A DNA stretch of 64,000 nt, from assembly GCF_022919215.1 (NCBI RefSeq), contig NZ_CP095046.1, positions 2,346,501 to 2,410,500 of the forward strand, given 5' to 3'. The stretch is from Hymenobacter cellulosilyticus (GTDB taxonomy: Bacteria > Bacteroidota > Bacteroidia > Cytophagales > Hymenobacteraceae). The translations under genes were made by a program, and so were the position numbers. The notes below the pieces were generated by a model, which made no database searches, had not been told where the DNA came from, and saw only the letters and a list, made by a program, of their open reading frames with translations. This document shows, piece by piece, positions 17,344-25,881 of this stretch. Within the stretch, counting starts at the first letter, position 1; each line of letters starts with the position of its first letter.

Positions 17344-18591
17344 CTATTTCTTGTTCTTCTTCAGGTACGCCTTGGCTTCCTTGTACTCGGCCGACTTATG
17401 GTCCGCCTTATCGGCTACGACTTTGTAGTAGCGAAGGGCGGTTTTGGAGTCTTTTTCCTTGTCGGCAATCTGGGCCAGCTTTTGGTTGGCATACAGATAA
17501 AAGCCTCCACTCACGTCGCCGGTGCTTTCCGCAAAGACGATGCTGCGCTGGTAATAGTCCTTGGCCTTGACCCGGTCCTTATACTTGTTCTGCATCAGCC
17601 AGCCCAGAAAGTAAGTGGCATAGCGCCCACTGATGCCTTCGTAACCCGGCAGGCCCTGATTGAGCTTTTCTAGGATTTCCCGGCTAACCCGCTCGCACTC
17701 CGGAAAGTTGCCTTCGTTAAAGCAAAGCAAAGCGTAGAAGCGCTGGAAGTAGGCGTTGTCGGGGTAGTTGTTGGCCAGGTAGCGCGCCACGGGCATCGAG
17801 GCAGCCGTGTTATTTTCCTCATTGTTGAGGATGCGCATCAGGAAGGTCTTGGCCTCTAGTCCCGTGTAAAAGCCGTTGTCGGCCACGTTCTTGAGTTGCT
17901 GCAGGCCCAGAGCCCGGTTGCCCTTAGGAAAGAATAGCAGCACGGGCCGCAGCAGCGGGTAATTTTCCGAAATCCAGACGGCGTAGTAGTTGAACAGGGC
18001 CTGCCCGAAAAGAAACTCCGGGCTCAGGCCGTTAGCTTCCTTGCTTTTTTCCAGGTAATCCAGGGCGCGCTTGCTGCTGACGGTGGCTTTGCGCCAGTCT
18101 TTGCGTTCGGCGTGCAGGCGGGCATCGAAGCCGTAGGCAGCCGACAGGAAAAAGCAGGCCTCGTAGTTCTTGTTATCAGCCTCATAGAGCCGCTCGCCGT
18201 AGGTTACGGCCGTGTCCATGTAGGCAAAAAACGTCTTGTCGTAGAGCTTGGTCTGAACGTTAGTCGGTACAATTTTCCACCACGCACTCAGGCCCAGCAG
18301 AAAATACGGCATCGGGTGCTGGGGGTAGCGCCGACGCAGGGAGCGAAATTGCTTCTCAGCCTTGTCGTACTTGAAGTTATAAAGGTTCTGAACAGCTCCC
18401 TCCAGCTCGGTCTGAATGTCCTTATCCAGTAGCAGCCAGCCTTTTGTATCAACAGCTCCCGGGGCTATATCCACGTTTTCGAGCTCTATCTTGCGAATAG
18501 GGGCCGAAGTACGGGTCGTATCGGGCTGCTGGGCCTGTACCACCAGAGGCAGACAGAAAAGCAACAGGATAAAACAAAGTTTTTGGATCAT
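17344..18591 (-). CDS. Secreted TPR-repeat protein
   Basis: A 415-residue protein with a signal peptide (MIQKLCFILLLFCLPLVVQAQ, cleavage after QAQ). The mature part is helical with TPR-like repeats, for example FKYDKAEKQFRSLRRRYP and DSKTALRYYKVVADKA near the C-terminus, and ends in a lysine-rich tail (KAYLKKNKK). TPR proteins of this kind serve as periplasmic scaffolds in Bacteroidota; the partner is unknown. It lies directly upstream of the polytopic membrane protein, so it may help the same glycan assembly or export step. It is divergent from the M42 peptidase gene at 18702. Confidence 0.82.
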   Translation of the reverse strand: MIQKLCFILLLFCLPLVVQAQQPDTTRTSAPIRKIELENVDIAPGAVDTKGWLLLDKDIQTELEGAVQNLYNFKYDKAEKQFRSLRRRYPQHPMPYFLLGLSAWWKIVPTNVQTKLYDKTFFAYMDTAVTYGERLYEADNKNYEACFFLSAAYGFDARLHAERKDWRKATVSSKRALDYLEKSKEANGLSPEFLFGQALFNYYAVWISENYPLLRPVLLFFPKGNRALGLQQLKNVADNGFYTGLEAKTFLMRILNNEENNTAASMPVARYLANNYPDNAYFQRFYALLCFNEGNFPECERVSREILEKLNQGLPGYEGISGRYATYFLGWLMQNKYKDRVKAKDYYQRSIVFAESTGDVSGGFYLYANQKLAQIADKEKDSKTALRYYKVVADKADHKSAEYKEAKAYLKKNKK

Positions 18592-18701
18592 GGGCGCGTA
18601 TGGTGGCGGGCAGGCAGGCAGCTAACACTGCCGGAAAGCCTCGCCACGGGAAAGCTAAAGTATGACTTTTATCCTAGATTTGGCCGAATAAACGTACCGC
18701 T

Positions 18702-19616
18702 ATGGACCTTCTACGAACCTTGTGCCAATTGGCTGCTCCGGCTGGCAATGAGGCCCCAATGACTGAATTCCTTTTAAACTACATTGCCCAGCAGCAAAGC
18801 TCGTGGCGGGTGCAGCCGCAGGTACTGGCCGGGGAAGGATTTCAGGATTGCATTATTTTGGTATTTGGCCAACCCCGCACGGCAGTTTTCGCGCACATTG
18901 ATAGTATTGGCTTCACGGTTCGGTACGGTCAACAATTGGTACGTATTGGTGGCCCACAGGCGGAAACGGGCTACCGGTTGGTCGGACAAGATGCACAGGG
19001 CGCCATCGACTGCACGCTCACCGTCGATGCTAAAACCGGGGAGTTGGGTTATGAGTTCACCCGGCTTATTGAGCGGGGCACCGAGCTAACATTCTACTGC
19101 GACTTTCGCGAAACCGATACTACCGTGCAGTCGTGCTACCTCGACAACCGTCTGGGCGTCTGGAATGCGCTACGGCTGGCCGAAACCCTGGAAAATGGCA
19201 TCATAGCCTTCAGCTGCTGGGAAGAGCACGGCGGTGGCTCGGTGGCCTATCTGGCCAAGTACATCTACGAGCAGTACGGCGTGCGCCAAGCCCTGATTTC
19301 GGACATTACCTGGGTTACGGAAGGCGTGCACCCCGGCGAAGGCGTGGTCATCTCCCTGCGCGACTCCCTGATTCCGCGGCGCGCTTACGTCGACCGAATT
19401 CGGCGCATTGCTCAGGAATCGGGCATTCCGTACCAATTGGAAGTGGAAGGCAGCGGTGGCTCCGATGCCAAAGAACTGCAGCACGGAGCTCAGCCCTGGG
19501 ACTGGTGCTTTATCGGCGCGCCCGAAGACCACGTGCATTCCCCCGACGAGCTCGTTGATAAACAGGACATTGCCAGTATGTTAGCACTCTACCAGGTGCT
19601 GATGGAAAAGCTCTGA
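18702..19616 (+). CDS. M42-family aminopeptidase
   Basis: A 304-residue metallo-aminopeptidase of the M42 (glutamyl aminopeptidase/FrvX/YpdE) family. Metal and catalytic residues are visible in order: the HxD of AHIDSIGF (about 64-71), the bridging aspartate in YLDNRLG (148), the catalytic EE in CWEEHGGG (174-175), D201 in SDITWV, and the last metal histidine in EDHVHSPDE (about 279). It probably trims peptides in the cytoplasm as a large oligomer, as in family members. It is transcribed alone, with a clear terminator directly after it. Confidence 0.88.
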   Translation: MDLLRTLCQLAAPAGNEAPMTEFLLNYIAQQQSSWRVQPQVLAGEGFQDCIILVFGQPRTAVFAHIDSIGFTVRYGQQLVRIGGPQAETGYRLVGQDAQGAIDCTLTVDAKTGELGYEFTRLIERGTELTFYCDFRETDTTVQSCYLDNRLGVWNALRLAETLENGIIAFSCWEEHGGGSVAYLAKYIYEQYGVRQALISDITWVTEGVHPGEGVVISLRDSLIPRRAYVDRIRRIAQESGIPYQLEVEGSGGSDAKELQHGAQPWDWCFIGAPEDHVHSPDELVDKQDIASMLALYQVLMEKL

Positions 19617-19639
19617 TACTGTTCTTTGTCGTTTTTGCC

Positions 19640-19672
19640 AAAGGCCTCCGGGAAGCTCCCGGGGGCCTTTTT
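19640..19672 (+). terminator. Rho-independent terminator after the M42 peptidase gene
   Basis: A stem of AAAGGCC and CCGGGA pairing with TCCCGG and GGCCTTT around an AGC loop, with one unpaired base per arm, followed by T residues. It lies 24 nt after the stop codon and ends transcription before hppA. Confidence 0.85.
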
Positions 19673-19712
19673 GCGTGGTGCCAGCGCCGGTCCTCCGCTA
19701 GCAGATAGGGTT

Positions 19713-19779
19713 CATTGTATATACAAATCTATTGTTTCCTGCTTAAAACTTGACTATTAGGCAATAAACTCTATTTTAC
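19713..19779 (+). promoter_or_regulatory. Putative hppA promoter with an upstream palindrome
   Basis: TTG at 19750-19752 and TATTTTAC at 19772-19779 are 19 nt apart, the spacing of Bacteroidota -33/-7 elements, though the -7 box departs from TAnnTTTG. A perfect palindrome, TTGTATATACAA, lies about 30 nt further upstream and could be an operator. The stretch is much richer in A/T than the genes around it. Transcription from here would give a leader of about 35 nt for hppA. Confidence 0.45.
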
Positions 19780-19820
19780 CAGCACATTCTGCTTCTGTTC
19801 CCACCACAACCCCACCGTTT

Positions 19821-22061
19821 ATGATGAGCATTCTATACGTAGCGCCTGCCCTGGGCGTGCTGGCGCTGTTCTACACCTGGCTGCGGTCGGGCTGGGTAAC
19901 CCGGCAGGATGCCGGCGATGAGCGGATGCGTACTATTGCCGGCTACATAGCCGATGGTGCCATTGCCTTTCTGCGGGCCGAATACAAGGTGCTGGCCTTG
20001 TTTGCTCTCATTGCCTGCGCCTTTCTGGGTTACCTGGGTACCACCGGCGAAAAGTCCAGCCCCATCATCGTCGTGGCCTTTCTAATTGGAGCCGTTTTCT
20101 CGGCCTTGGCTGGCTATATCGGGATGAAAATTGCTACCAAGGCCAACGTGCGCACTGCCCAGGCGGCCCGTACCAGTTTGGCGCAGGCGCTGAAGGTGTC
20201 GTTTACGGGCGGCTCGGTGATGGGAATGGGCGTAGCGGGCTTGGCCGTGCTGGGCCTGGGGTCCTTGTTTATCGTGTTCTACAACATGTTCGTGGTAAGC
20301 CGCGGGGGAGGAGCCAATGGGGTAGAAATGGAAACCGCGCTGGAAGTGCTAACCGGCTTTTCGCTCGGGGCCGAAAGCATTGCCCTGTTTGCCCGCGTAG
20401 GCGGCGGTATCTACACCAAAGCCGCCGACGTAGGGGCTGACCTAGTAGGCAAAGTCGAAGCCGGCATTCCGGAAGACGACCCCCGCAACCCCGCCACCAT
20501 TGCCGACAACGTAGGCGACAACGTGGGCGACGTGGCCGGTATGGGCGCCGACCTGTTCGGCTCCTACGTGGCCACCATTCTGGCTACCATGGTGCTGGGC
20601 CGGGAAGTTGTAGCCGCCGGCGACCAATTCAACGGCCTTTCCCCGATTCTGCTGCCCATGGTAATTGCGGGCATGGGCATTCTGGCTTCGCTGGTCGGGA
20701 TCTTGCTGGTGCGCGTCAAGGAAGGCGGCAGCGTGCAGGGCGCGCTCAACTTCGGCAACTACGTCTCAGTCGTCGTGTCGGCTGTGGCCTCGTTCTTCAT
20801 CATCCGCTGGATGCTGCCGCCTGGCGAACTGGTTATTGGCCGGGCTGGCTCGGTGCCGTTTACCTCGATGGATGTGTTTTACGCCGTTGTCGTGGGGCTT
20901 GTGGTGGGTACGCTGATGAGCATTATCACCGAGTACTACACGGCCATGGGCAAGCGCCCGGTAAACAGCATCGTGCAGCAAAGCAGCACCGGCCACGCTA
21001 CCACTGTCATCGGTGGCCTGGCCGTGGGCATGGAGTCCACCGTGCTGCCCATCATTGTGCTGGCGGCGGGCATCGTGCTGTCATTTGAGTTTGCGGGCCT
21101 TTACGGGGTAGCCATTGCCGCCGCCGGTATGATGGCTACCACCGCCATGCAGCTGGCCATTGACGCCTTCGGCCCCATTGCCGACAACGCCGGCGGTATT
21201 GCCGAAATGAGCGAGCTGCCCAAGGAAGTACGTGAGCGGACCGACATTCTCGACGCCGTGGGCAATACCACCGCCGCCACCGGTAAAGGCTTTGCCATTG
21301 CCTCGGCAGCCCTTACCTCCCTGGCTTTGTTTGCCGCCTTCATGGGTACGGCCAACATTTCCAGCATCGACATCAGTAATGCCCGGGTGCTGGCCGGCCT
21401 GTTCGTGGGCGCCATGATTCCCTTTATCTTCTCGGCCCTGGCTATTTCGGCCGTGGGCCGGGCCGCTATGGCCATGGTGCAGGAAGTGCGCCGGCAGTTT
21501 CGCGAGATTCCCGGCATTATGGAAGGCACCGGCCGGCCCGAATACGAGAAGTGCGTGGCTATTTCCACCCAAGCCGCTATTCGGGAAATGATGCTGCCCG
21601 GCGCCATTGCCCTGATTGTACCCATCATTATCGGTTTTGCCTTCGGCCCCGAAGTGCTAGGTGGCACGCTGGCCGGCGTCACGGTGTCGGGGGTGCTGAT
21701 GGCCATGTTCCAGAGCAACGCCGGCGGGGCCTGGGACAACGCCAAGAAGTCGTTCGAAAAGGGGGTGCTGGTCAACGGCAAGATGGAATACAAAGGCTCC
21801 GATGCCCACAAGGCCTCCGTCACCGGCGACACCGTCGGCGACCCGTTCAAGGATACTTCCGGCCCTTCCATGAACATTCTGATTAAGCTCATGTCCATCG
21901 TTTCGCTGGTCATTGCGCCCCACATTGCCGCCCCCGAGCGCGGAATGGCGCCCCGGCCCGTGGAGCGCCCTGCCCTGCAACTGGAGCCCAAAGTGCGCTA
22001 CGCCGAGCTGGCCCCGGAAGCTACTCAGGCGCTGCTGGTGCTGCTGCGCGAAACCCGCTAA
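19821..22061 (+). CDS. hppA: Membrane-bound K+-dependent pyrophosphatase (ion pump)
   Basis: A 746-residue integral membrane pyrophosphatase with about 16 helices. It hydrolyses PPi and pumps H+ and/or Na+ across the inner membrane. The PPi/Mg site is complete: DVGADLVGKVE (about 203-213), the DNVGDNVGDVAGMGADLFGS block (about 229-248), and DNAGGIAEM (about 455-463). The segment GNTTAATGKG (481-490) carries alanine where K+-independent enzymes carry lysine, so it belongs to the K+-stimulated class; the pumped ion cannot be told. After the last helix (SLVIAPHIA) there is a hydrophilic tail of about 45 residues that is not part of the core fold. It stands alone between two terminators. Confidence 0.96.
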   Translation: MMSILYVAPALGVLALFYTWLRSGWVTRQDAGDERMRTIAGYIADGAIAFLRAEYKVLALFALIACAFLGYLGTTGEKSSPIIVVAFLIGAVFSALAGYIGMKIATKANVRTAQAARTSLAQALKVSFTGGSVMGMGVAGLAVLGLGSLFIVFYNMFVVSRGGGANGVEMETALEVLTGFSLGAESIALFARVGGGIYTKAADVGADLVGKVEAGIPEDDPRNPATIADNVGDNVGDVAGMGADLFGSYVATILATMVLGREVVAAGDQFNGLSPILLPMVIAGMGILASLVGILLVRVKEGGSVQGALNFGNYVSVVVSAVASFFIIRWMLPPGELVIGRAGSVPFTSMDVFYAVVVGLVVGTLMSIITEYYTAMGKRPVNSIVQQSSTGHATTVIGGLAVGMESTVLPIIVLAAGIVLSFEFAGLYGVAIAAAGMMATTAMQLAIDAFGPIADNAGGIAEMSELPKEVRERTDILDAVGNTTAATGKGFAIASAALTSLALFAAFMGTANISSIDISNARVLAGLFVGAMIPFIFSALAISAVGRAAMAMVQEVRRQFREIPGIMEGTGRPEYEKCVAISTQAAIREMMLPGAIALIVPIIIGFAFGPEVLGGTLAGVTVSGVLMAMFQSNAGGAWDNAKKSFEKGVLVNGKMEYKGSDAHKASVTGDTVGDPFKDTSGPSMNILIKLMSIVSLVIAPHIAAPERGMAPRPVERPALQLEPKVRYAELAPEATQALLVLLRETR

Positions 22062-22092
22062 CCGATTAAACCATCTTTAACCTCAGGGTGCG

Positions 22093-22127
22093 AAGCTGCC
22101 TCTCCCCGCCGGAGGGGCAGCTTTTTT
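22093..22127 (+). terminator. Rho-independent terminator after hppA
   Basis: AAGCTGCC pairs with GGCAGCTT, the stem extended by TCTCC/GGAGG, and six T residues follow. It lies 32 nt after the hppA stop and just before the hpt promoter region. Confidence 0.85.
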
Positions 22128-22131
22128 GTAC

Positions 22132-22139
22132 TACCTTTG
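22132..22139 (+). promoter_or_regulatory. Possible -7 box (TACCTTTG) upstream of hpt
   Basis: TACCTTTG fits the TAnnTTTG consensus and starts 5 nt after the hppA terminator T-run. It lies 36 nt upstream of the chosen hpt ATG. The -33 position falls inside the terminator stem, with no TTG at standard spacing, so confidence is modest. Confidence 0.35.
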
Positions 22140-22175
22140 ACCCGTAGTATTGCCCTGAGGACCAAACCCAGCCGG

Positions 22176-22715
22176 ATGCCATTGTCCACTATCACGCTGC
22201 ACGACAAGCAGTTTGCCCCGTACCTGACCGCTAGTCAGATCACTGCTGCCGTTCGGGAGCTGGCCGCTAAAATCAACCGCGACTATGCCGGCAAGCAGCC
22301 GCTGTTTGTGGCCGTGCTCAACGGCTCCTTCATGTTTGTGGCCGATTTGCTCAAGGAAATCCAGCTGCCCTGCGAAATAGCCTTCATCCGAGTGGCCTCC
22401 TACGAGGGCACCAACAGCACCGGCACCGTGCGCGAAATCATGGGCCTGCAGGAAGAAGTAGCCGGCCGCGACCTGATTATTCTGGAAGATATTGTGGACA
22501 CCGGCCACACCATGAAGGCCCTGCTGGAACTGCTCCAGGCTAAGGGCCCCGCTTCCCTGGAAGTGGCTACCCTGTTTCTCAAGCCCGAGTGTCTGCAGCA
22601 TGAATTGGCCCTGCGCTACATCGGCCTGAGTATTCCCAACGACTTCATCGTGGGCTACGGCCTCGACTACGATGGCCTTGGCCGCAACTACCCCGACGTG
22701 TACACCGTGGTATAA
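22176..22715 (+). CDS. hpt: Hypoxanthine phosphoribosyltransferase
   Basis: A 179-residue purine salvage enzyme that converts hypoxanthine (and probably guanine) plus PRPP to IMP or GMP in the cytoplasm. The PRPP-binding motif is LIILEDIVDTGHTM; the pyrophosphate loop is in VAVLNGSFMF; the base-binding end is FIVGYGLDYDGLGRN. The frame opens at TTG 22137, but ATG 22176 gives the normal family length. It is followed by adk and obgE, an arrangement common in Bacteroidota. Confidence 0.93.
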   Translation: MPLSTITLHDKQFAPYLTASQITAAVRELAAKINRDYAGKQPLFVAVLNGSFMFVADLLKEIQLPCEIAFIRVASYEGTNSTGTVREIMGLQEEVAGRDLIILEDIVDTGHTMKALLELLQAKGPASLEVATLFLKPECLQHELALRYIGLSIPNDFIVGYGLDYDGLGRNYPDVYTVV

Positions 22716-22826
22716 GTCCACGGCATACCCAAAACGAGTTGCATTCCGTAAGGAACGGTTTGTTTCCGATTTGTTATCTTTCCCAACCCCAGCCGCTTTT
22801 CCTCTCCCGCGAAATACCCCGCTTTT

Positions 22827-23453
22827 ATGCTCAATATCGTACTCTTCGGCCCGCCCGGCGCCGGCAAAGGAACGCAAAGCCAGAAGCTGATTGCCCGTTA
22901 CAACCTCGTGCATCTCTCCACCGGCGACCTGCTCCGCTCCCAGATTGCGCAAGGCACCGAACTTGGTCTGCGGGCCAAAAAGCTCATGGATGAAGGCCTG
23001 CTCGTGCCCGACGAAGTGGTTATCGGCATGATTGAAAGCCAACTGGCCAGCAACACTGAGGCCGCCGGCTTTATCTTCGACGGCTTTCCCCGCACCGTGC
23101 CCCAGGCCCAGAGCCTCGACGCTCTGACTCAGCGCTACGATACAGGCGTGAATTGCATGATTGCCCTGGAAGTAGCCGAGGAAGAGCTGGTAAAGCGCCT
23201 GCTGGAGCGCGGCAAGACCAGCGGCCGCCCCGACGACCAGGATGAAACCAAAATCCGCAAGCGCGTGACGGTGTACAACAACGAAACCGCCCAGGTAGCC
23301 AGCTACTACGCTCAGCAAAACAAGTTTCACGGCCTCAACGGCATTGGCGCTATCGAGGATATTTTCGGTCAGATCTGCGAAATCGTGGATCAGCACCTGC
23401 CCGCCGCGCCCGTGGCCGACAGCCAGGCTGCTGCTGACGAAGTAAAAGCGTAA
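22827..23453 (+). CDS. adk: Adenylate kinase
   Basis: A 208-residue adenylate kinase (ATP + AMP to 2 ADP). The P-loop GPPGAGKGTQ is at residues 8-17, STGDLLR binds AMP, DGFPRTVPQAQ is present, and RLLERGKTSGRPDD marks a short LID without the zinc cysteines. The C-terminal 20 residues (APVADSQAAADEVKA) are a low-complexity extension. It lies between hpt and obgE. The TAACTTTG that includes its stop codon resembles a -7 box and may help transcribe obgE. Confidence 0.96.
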   Translation: MLNIVLFGPPGAGKGTQSQKLIARYNLVHLSTGDLLRSQIAQGTELGLRAKKLMDEGLLVPDEVVIGMIESQLASNTEAAGFIFDGFPRTVPQAQSLDALTQRYDTGVNCMIALEVAEEELVKRLLERGKTSGRPDDQDETKIRKRVTVYNNETAQVASYYAQQNKFHGLNGIGAIEDIFGQICEIVDQHLPAAPVADSQAAADEVKA

Positions 23454-23479
23454 CTTTGCGGTTCTAACCGCATTCTCTT

Positions 23480-23575
23480 GTCATCCTGACGAAGGAAGGA
23501 CCTTATCACGTAAGAACGGTTGTTGTCACAACGACTTGTTCTGACTGGATAAGGTCCTTCCTTCGTCAGGATGAC
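23480..23575. repeat. 96-nt long inverted repeat between adk and obgE
   Basis: Two perfect 28-nt arms (23480-23507 and 23548-23575, starting GTCATCCTGACGAAGG and ending with its complement) flank a 40-nt centre that is itself partly palindromic (GTTGTCACAAC; AGAAC...GTTCT). The RNA would form one long hairpin. A T-run follows (TGTTTTTTG), so on the plus strand it may terminate adk transcription. Its ends (GTCAT...ATGAC) resemble those of the other palindromic repeats in this window, so it is probably a REP- or MITE-like dispersed element. Confidence 0.85.
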
Positions 23576-23631
23576 AGCTGTTTTTTGACTTGTCTCAAAA
23601 CGCAGCTTTTCACATTCAACATTTTCCCGCT

Positions 23632-24630
23632 GTGGCCTCCAATAACTTCATCGACTACGTCAAAATCAATTGCCGCTCCGGAAAGGGTGGGGCTGGCTCC
23701 GGCCACTTCTTCCGGGCTAAAGGCTTGCCTAACGGCGGCCCCGACGGTGGCGACGGTGGCCGTGGCGGCCACATCATTCTGGAAGGCAACTCCCAGCTCT
23801 GGACCCTGCTGCACCTGCAGTACCAGAAGCACCTGATTGCCAAGCCCGGCGAGGGCGGCGGCGAAAACCTGCGCACCGGTGCTCAAGGCGACGATATTAT
23901 CATCCAGGTACCGCTCGGTACTATTGCCCGCGACGCCGAAACGGGGGAGAAGAAGCTCGAAATTACCGAGCACGGCCAGCGTCTGATCCTGACGCCCGGC
24001 GGCCGCGGCGGCCTGGGTAACGACCACTTCAAGTCCTCCACCAACCAGGCGCCCACCTACTTCCAGCCCGGCGAACCCGGCATCGACGAGTGGGTGATTC
24101 TGGAGCTTAAGCTGCTGGCCGACGTGGGCCTCGTCGGCTTCCCCAACGCGGGCAAAAGCACGTTGCTGTCGGTCGTTTCGGCGGCTCGCCCCAAGATTGC
24201 TGACTACGCCTTTACCACCCTGACGCCCAACCTGGGCGTGGTGGCTTACCGCGACTACAAGTCGTTCGTAATGGCCGATATTCCCGGTATTATCGAAGGG
24301 GCGGCCGAAGGCAAGGGCCTGGGCACGCGCTTTTTGCGCCACATCGAGCGCAACTCGATTCTGCTCTTCATGATTTCCGTTGACAGCAAGGACATTGCCG
24401 AGGAATATCAGATCCTGCTCAGTGAGCTGGAGCAGTTCAACCCTGAGCTGCTGGACAAAAAGCGTCTGCTGGCCATCACCAAGTCCGACTTGATTGACGA
24501 CGAGCTGGAAGCCGAAATCCGCGAGACGCTCCCCACCGAGTTACCGACCGTGTTCATCTCCAGCCTGGCGAATAAGAACATCATGCAGCTCAAGGACATG
24601 ATCTGGCAGGCATTGCATGCCAAAGAGTAG
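23632..24630 (+). CDS. obgE: Obg-family GTPase
   Basis: A 332-residue ribosome-associated GTPase. The glycine-rich OBG fold ([28 protein letters not shown]) is followed by the G domain: G1 GFPNAGKST at 169-177, G2 TTLTPNLG, G3 DIPG at 216-219, G4 TKSD. Obg proteins act in 50S assembly and stress responses and are generally essential. The frame extends upstream into the inverted repeat; GTG 23632 ([12 protein letters not shown]) matches the family start and is chosen. Its stop is directly abutted by the stop of the convergent gene on the other strand. Confidence 0.94.
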   Translation: MASNNFIDYVKINCRSGKGGAGSGHFFRAKGLPNGGPDGGDGGRGGHIILEGNSQLWTLLHLQYQKHLIAKPGEGGGENLRTGAQGDDIIIQVPLGTIARDAETGEKKLEITEHGQRLILTPGGRGGLGNDHFKSSTNQAPTYFQPGEPGIDEWVILELKLLADVGLVGFPNAGKSTLLSVVSAARPKIADYAFTTLTPNLGVVAYRDYKSFVMADIPGIIEGAAEGKGLGTRFLRHIERNSILLFMISVDSKDIAEEYQILLSELEQFNPELLDKKRLLAITKSDLIDDELEAEIRETLPTELPTVFISSLANKNIMQLKDMIWQALHAKE

Positions 24631-25095
24631 TCACTCCACTATTCGGCAGATTTGTGGGTTTGTAGGAACGTACCGGACTGATACCCTGTCTCCGGCCTGG
24701 AAGTCTTTGTTATTGTCGAAAGATGTGGTTTCGTGAGTTCCTGATGGAGTATGGAACCGTACTCTAAATAGCTTGTTTTTGCTGTTGCGATATGAGCTAA
24801 TCCAAGCTGAGGAAACTACTCCCTCTGCTCTCTTGCCATAAGCGTTGAGAATACGATTTTCCCAAAATCCCATCCAGTAACCCAGTGATGGACCGAGTAC
24901 GAGAGGTGAGGCAAAAGCTATAGCTAGGATAAACTGGCTAGCACTAAAGGACTTATATACTAAATATGGTATAAAAACGAAAATAAGTCCGAACATCCCC
25001 CATCCTAAAGCGCCCGAGATAACAGGACTGATTGCTGTGCCTCCAAAGATTATAGTCAATGTTATTGCAAGTATTGCAGTCCATCTGGATTTCAT
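24631..25095 (-). CDS. DUF3592-like small membrane protein, AT-rich
   Basis: A 154-residue protein with three to four hydrophobic helices in the first 90 residues and a soluble C-terminal part (AEGVVSSAWISS, RVRFHTPSGTHE, DRVSVRYVPTNPQ) that resembles the DUF3592 beta domain. Its role is unknown. Its base composition is clearly richer in A/T than the surrounding genes, suggesting recent arrival. It sits between obgE and grpE, converging on obgE with no gap between the stop codons. Confidence 0.72.
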   Translation of the reverse strand: MKSRWTAILAITLTIIFGGTAISPVISGALGWGMFGLIFVFIPYLVYKSFSASQFILAIAFASPLVLGPSLGYWMGFWENRILNAYGKRAEGVVSSAWISSYRNSKNKLFRVRFHTPSGTHETTSFDNNKDFQAGDRVSVRYVPTNPQICRIVE

Positions 25096-25146
25096 AACGA
25101 CAATATTGACAATAAGAATGAATTGCTTTTCAGTGCCACAATGACA

Positions 25147-25163
25147 GCCAAAGCCGCTTTGGC
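25147..25163. repeat. Small perfect hairpin GCCAAAG-CCG-CTTTGGC
   Basis: Seven-base arms around a 3-nt loop, about 70 nt upstream of the grpE coding region. It could be a regulatory stem or an operator half-site pair; no T-run follows, so it is not a classic terminator. Confidence 0.4.
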
Positions 25164-25236
25164 AAACTCCTTGCGCCCCGTTTAGCGCTCAACGGCAACT
25201 ACCGTGAAAAACCCTTTCCGACGAATATTTACGAAA

Positions 25237-25821
25237 ATGGCTGAAGATACCACCCTGCCCCAGGACGACAATCTGTCTGTTGACCCCGACAACGCGGCGG
25301 GCGAATTGCAAGAGGAAGTAAACGCCCTCGACGCTACCGAAACCGAAGGTGCCGACGGCGGTGCTCCCAAAGCTGAAGCGTCCAGGACCGACGCCGAGCT
25401 GGCCGAGCTGAAAGATAAGTACCTGCGCCTGGCTGCCGAGTTTGATAACTACAAGCGCCGCACCGCCAAAGAGCGCCAGGACCTGTTCAAAACGGCCAGC
25501 CAGGAGCTCATGGTGGCTTTGCTGCCCGTGCTCGACGATTTTGACCGGGCCCGCCACCATACCAAGGACACTGAGGATGCTTCTGCCGTGCGCGAAAGCA
25601 TTGAGATTATTTCCACCAAGCTCCAGAAAACCCTGCAGCAGAAAGGCCTGACCCCGATGGAAACCAAGGGCGGCGCCTTTGATGCCGACCTGCACGAGGC
25701 CATTACCCAGATTCCGGCTCCTTCCGAGGACCTGAAAGGCAAGGTAGTGGACGAGGTAGAAAAAGGGTATTACCTGGGCGACAAGGTAATCCGGCACGCC
25801 AAAGTAGTGCTGGGTAGCTAA
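25237..25821 (+). CDS. grpE: Nucleotide exchange factor GrpE
   Basis: GrpE-type cochaperone of about 194 residues, releasing ADP from DnaK. An acidic disordered N-terminus is followed by a long coiled coil (AELAELKDKYLRLAAEFDNY-KRR) and the beta domain with the signature around HEAITQIPAP and VVDEVEKGYYLGDKVIRHAKV. ATG 25237 (MAEDTTLPQ) is used; an in-frame GTG at 25204 would add eleven residues. dnaJ follows 60 nt later, giving the usual grpE-dnaJ pair. No HrcA/CIRCE site is visible. Confidence 0.93.
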   Translation: MAEDTTLPQDDNLSVDPDNAAGELQEEVNALDATETEGADGGAPKAEASRTDAELAELKDKYLRLAAEFDNYKRRTAKERQDLFKTASQELMVALLPVLDDFDRARHHTKDTEDASAVRESIEIISTKLQKTLQQKGLTPMETKGGAFDADLHEAITQIPAPSEDLKGKVVDEVEKGYYLGDKVIRHAKVVLGS

Positions 25822-25881
25822 TACAAAGCGTTTGTCGTGTCAGCCCGCAGTAGTTGACATGACAATTAGCAATACACAACA

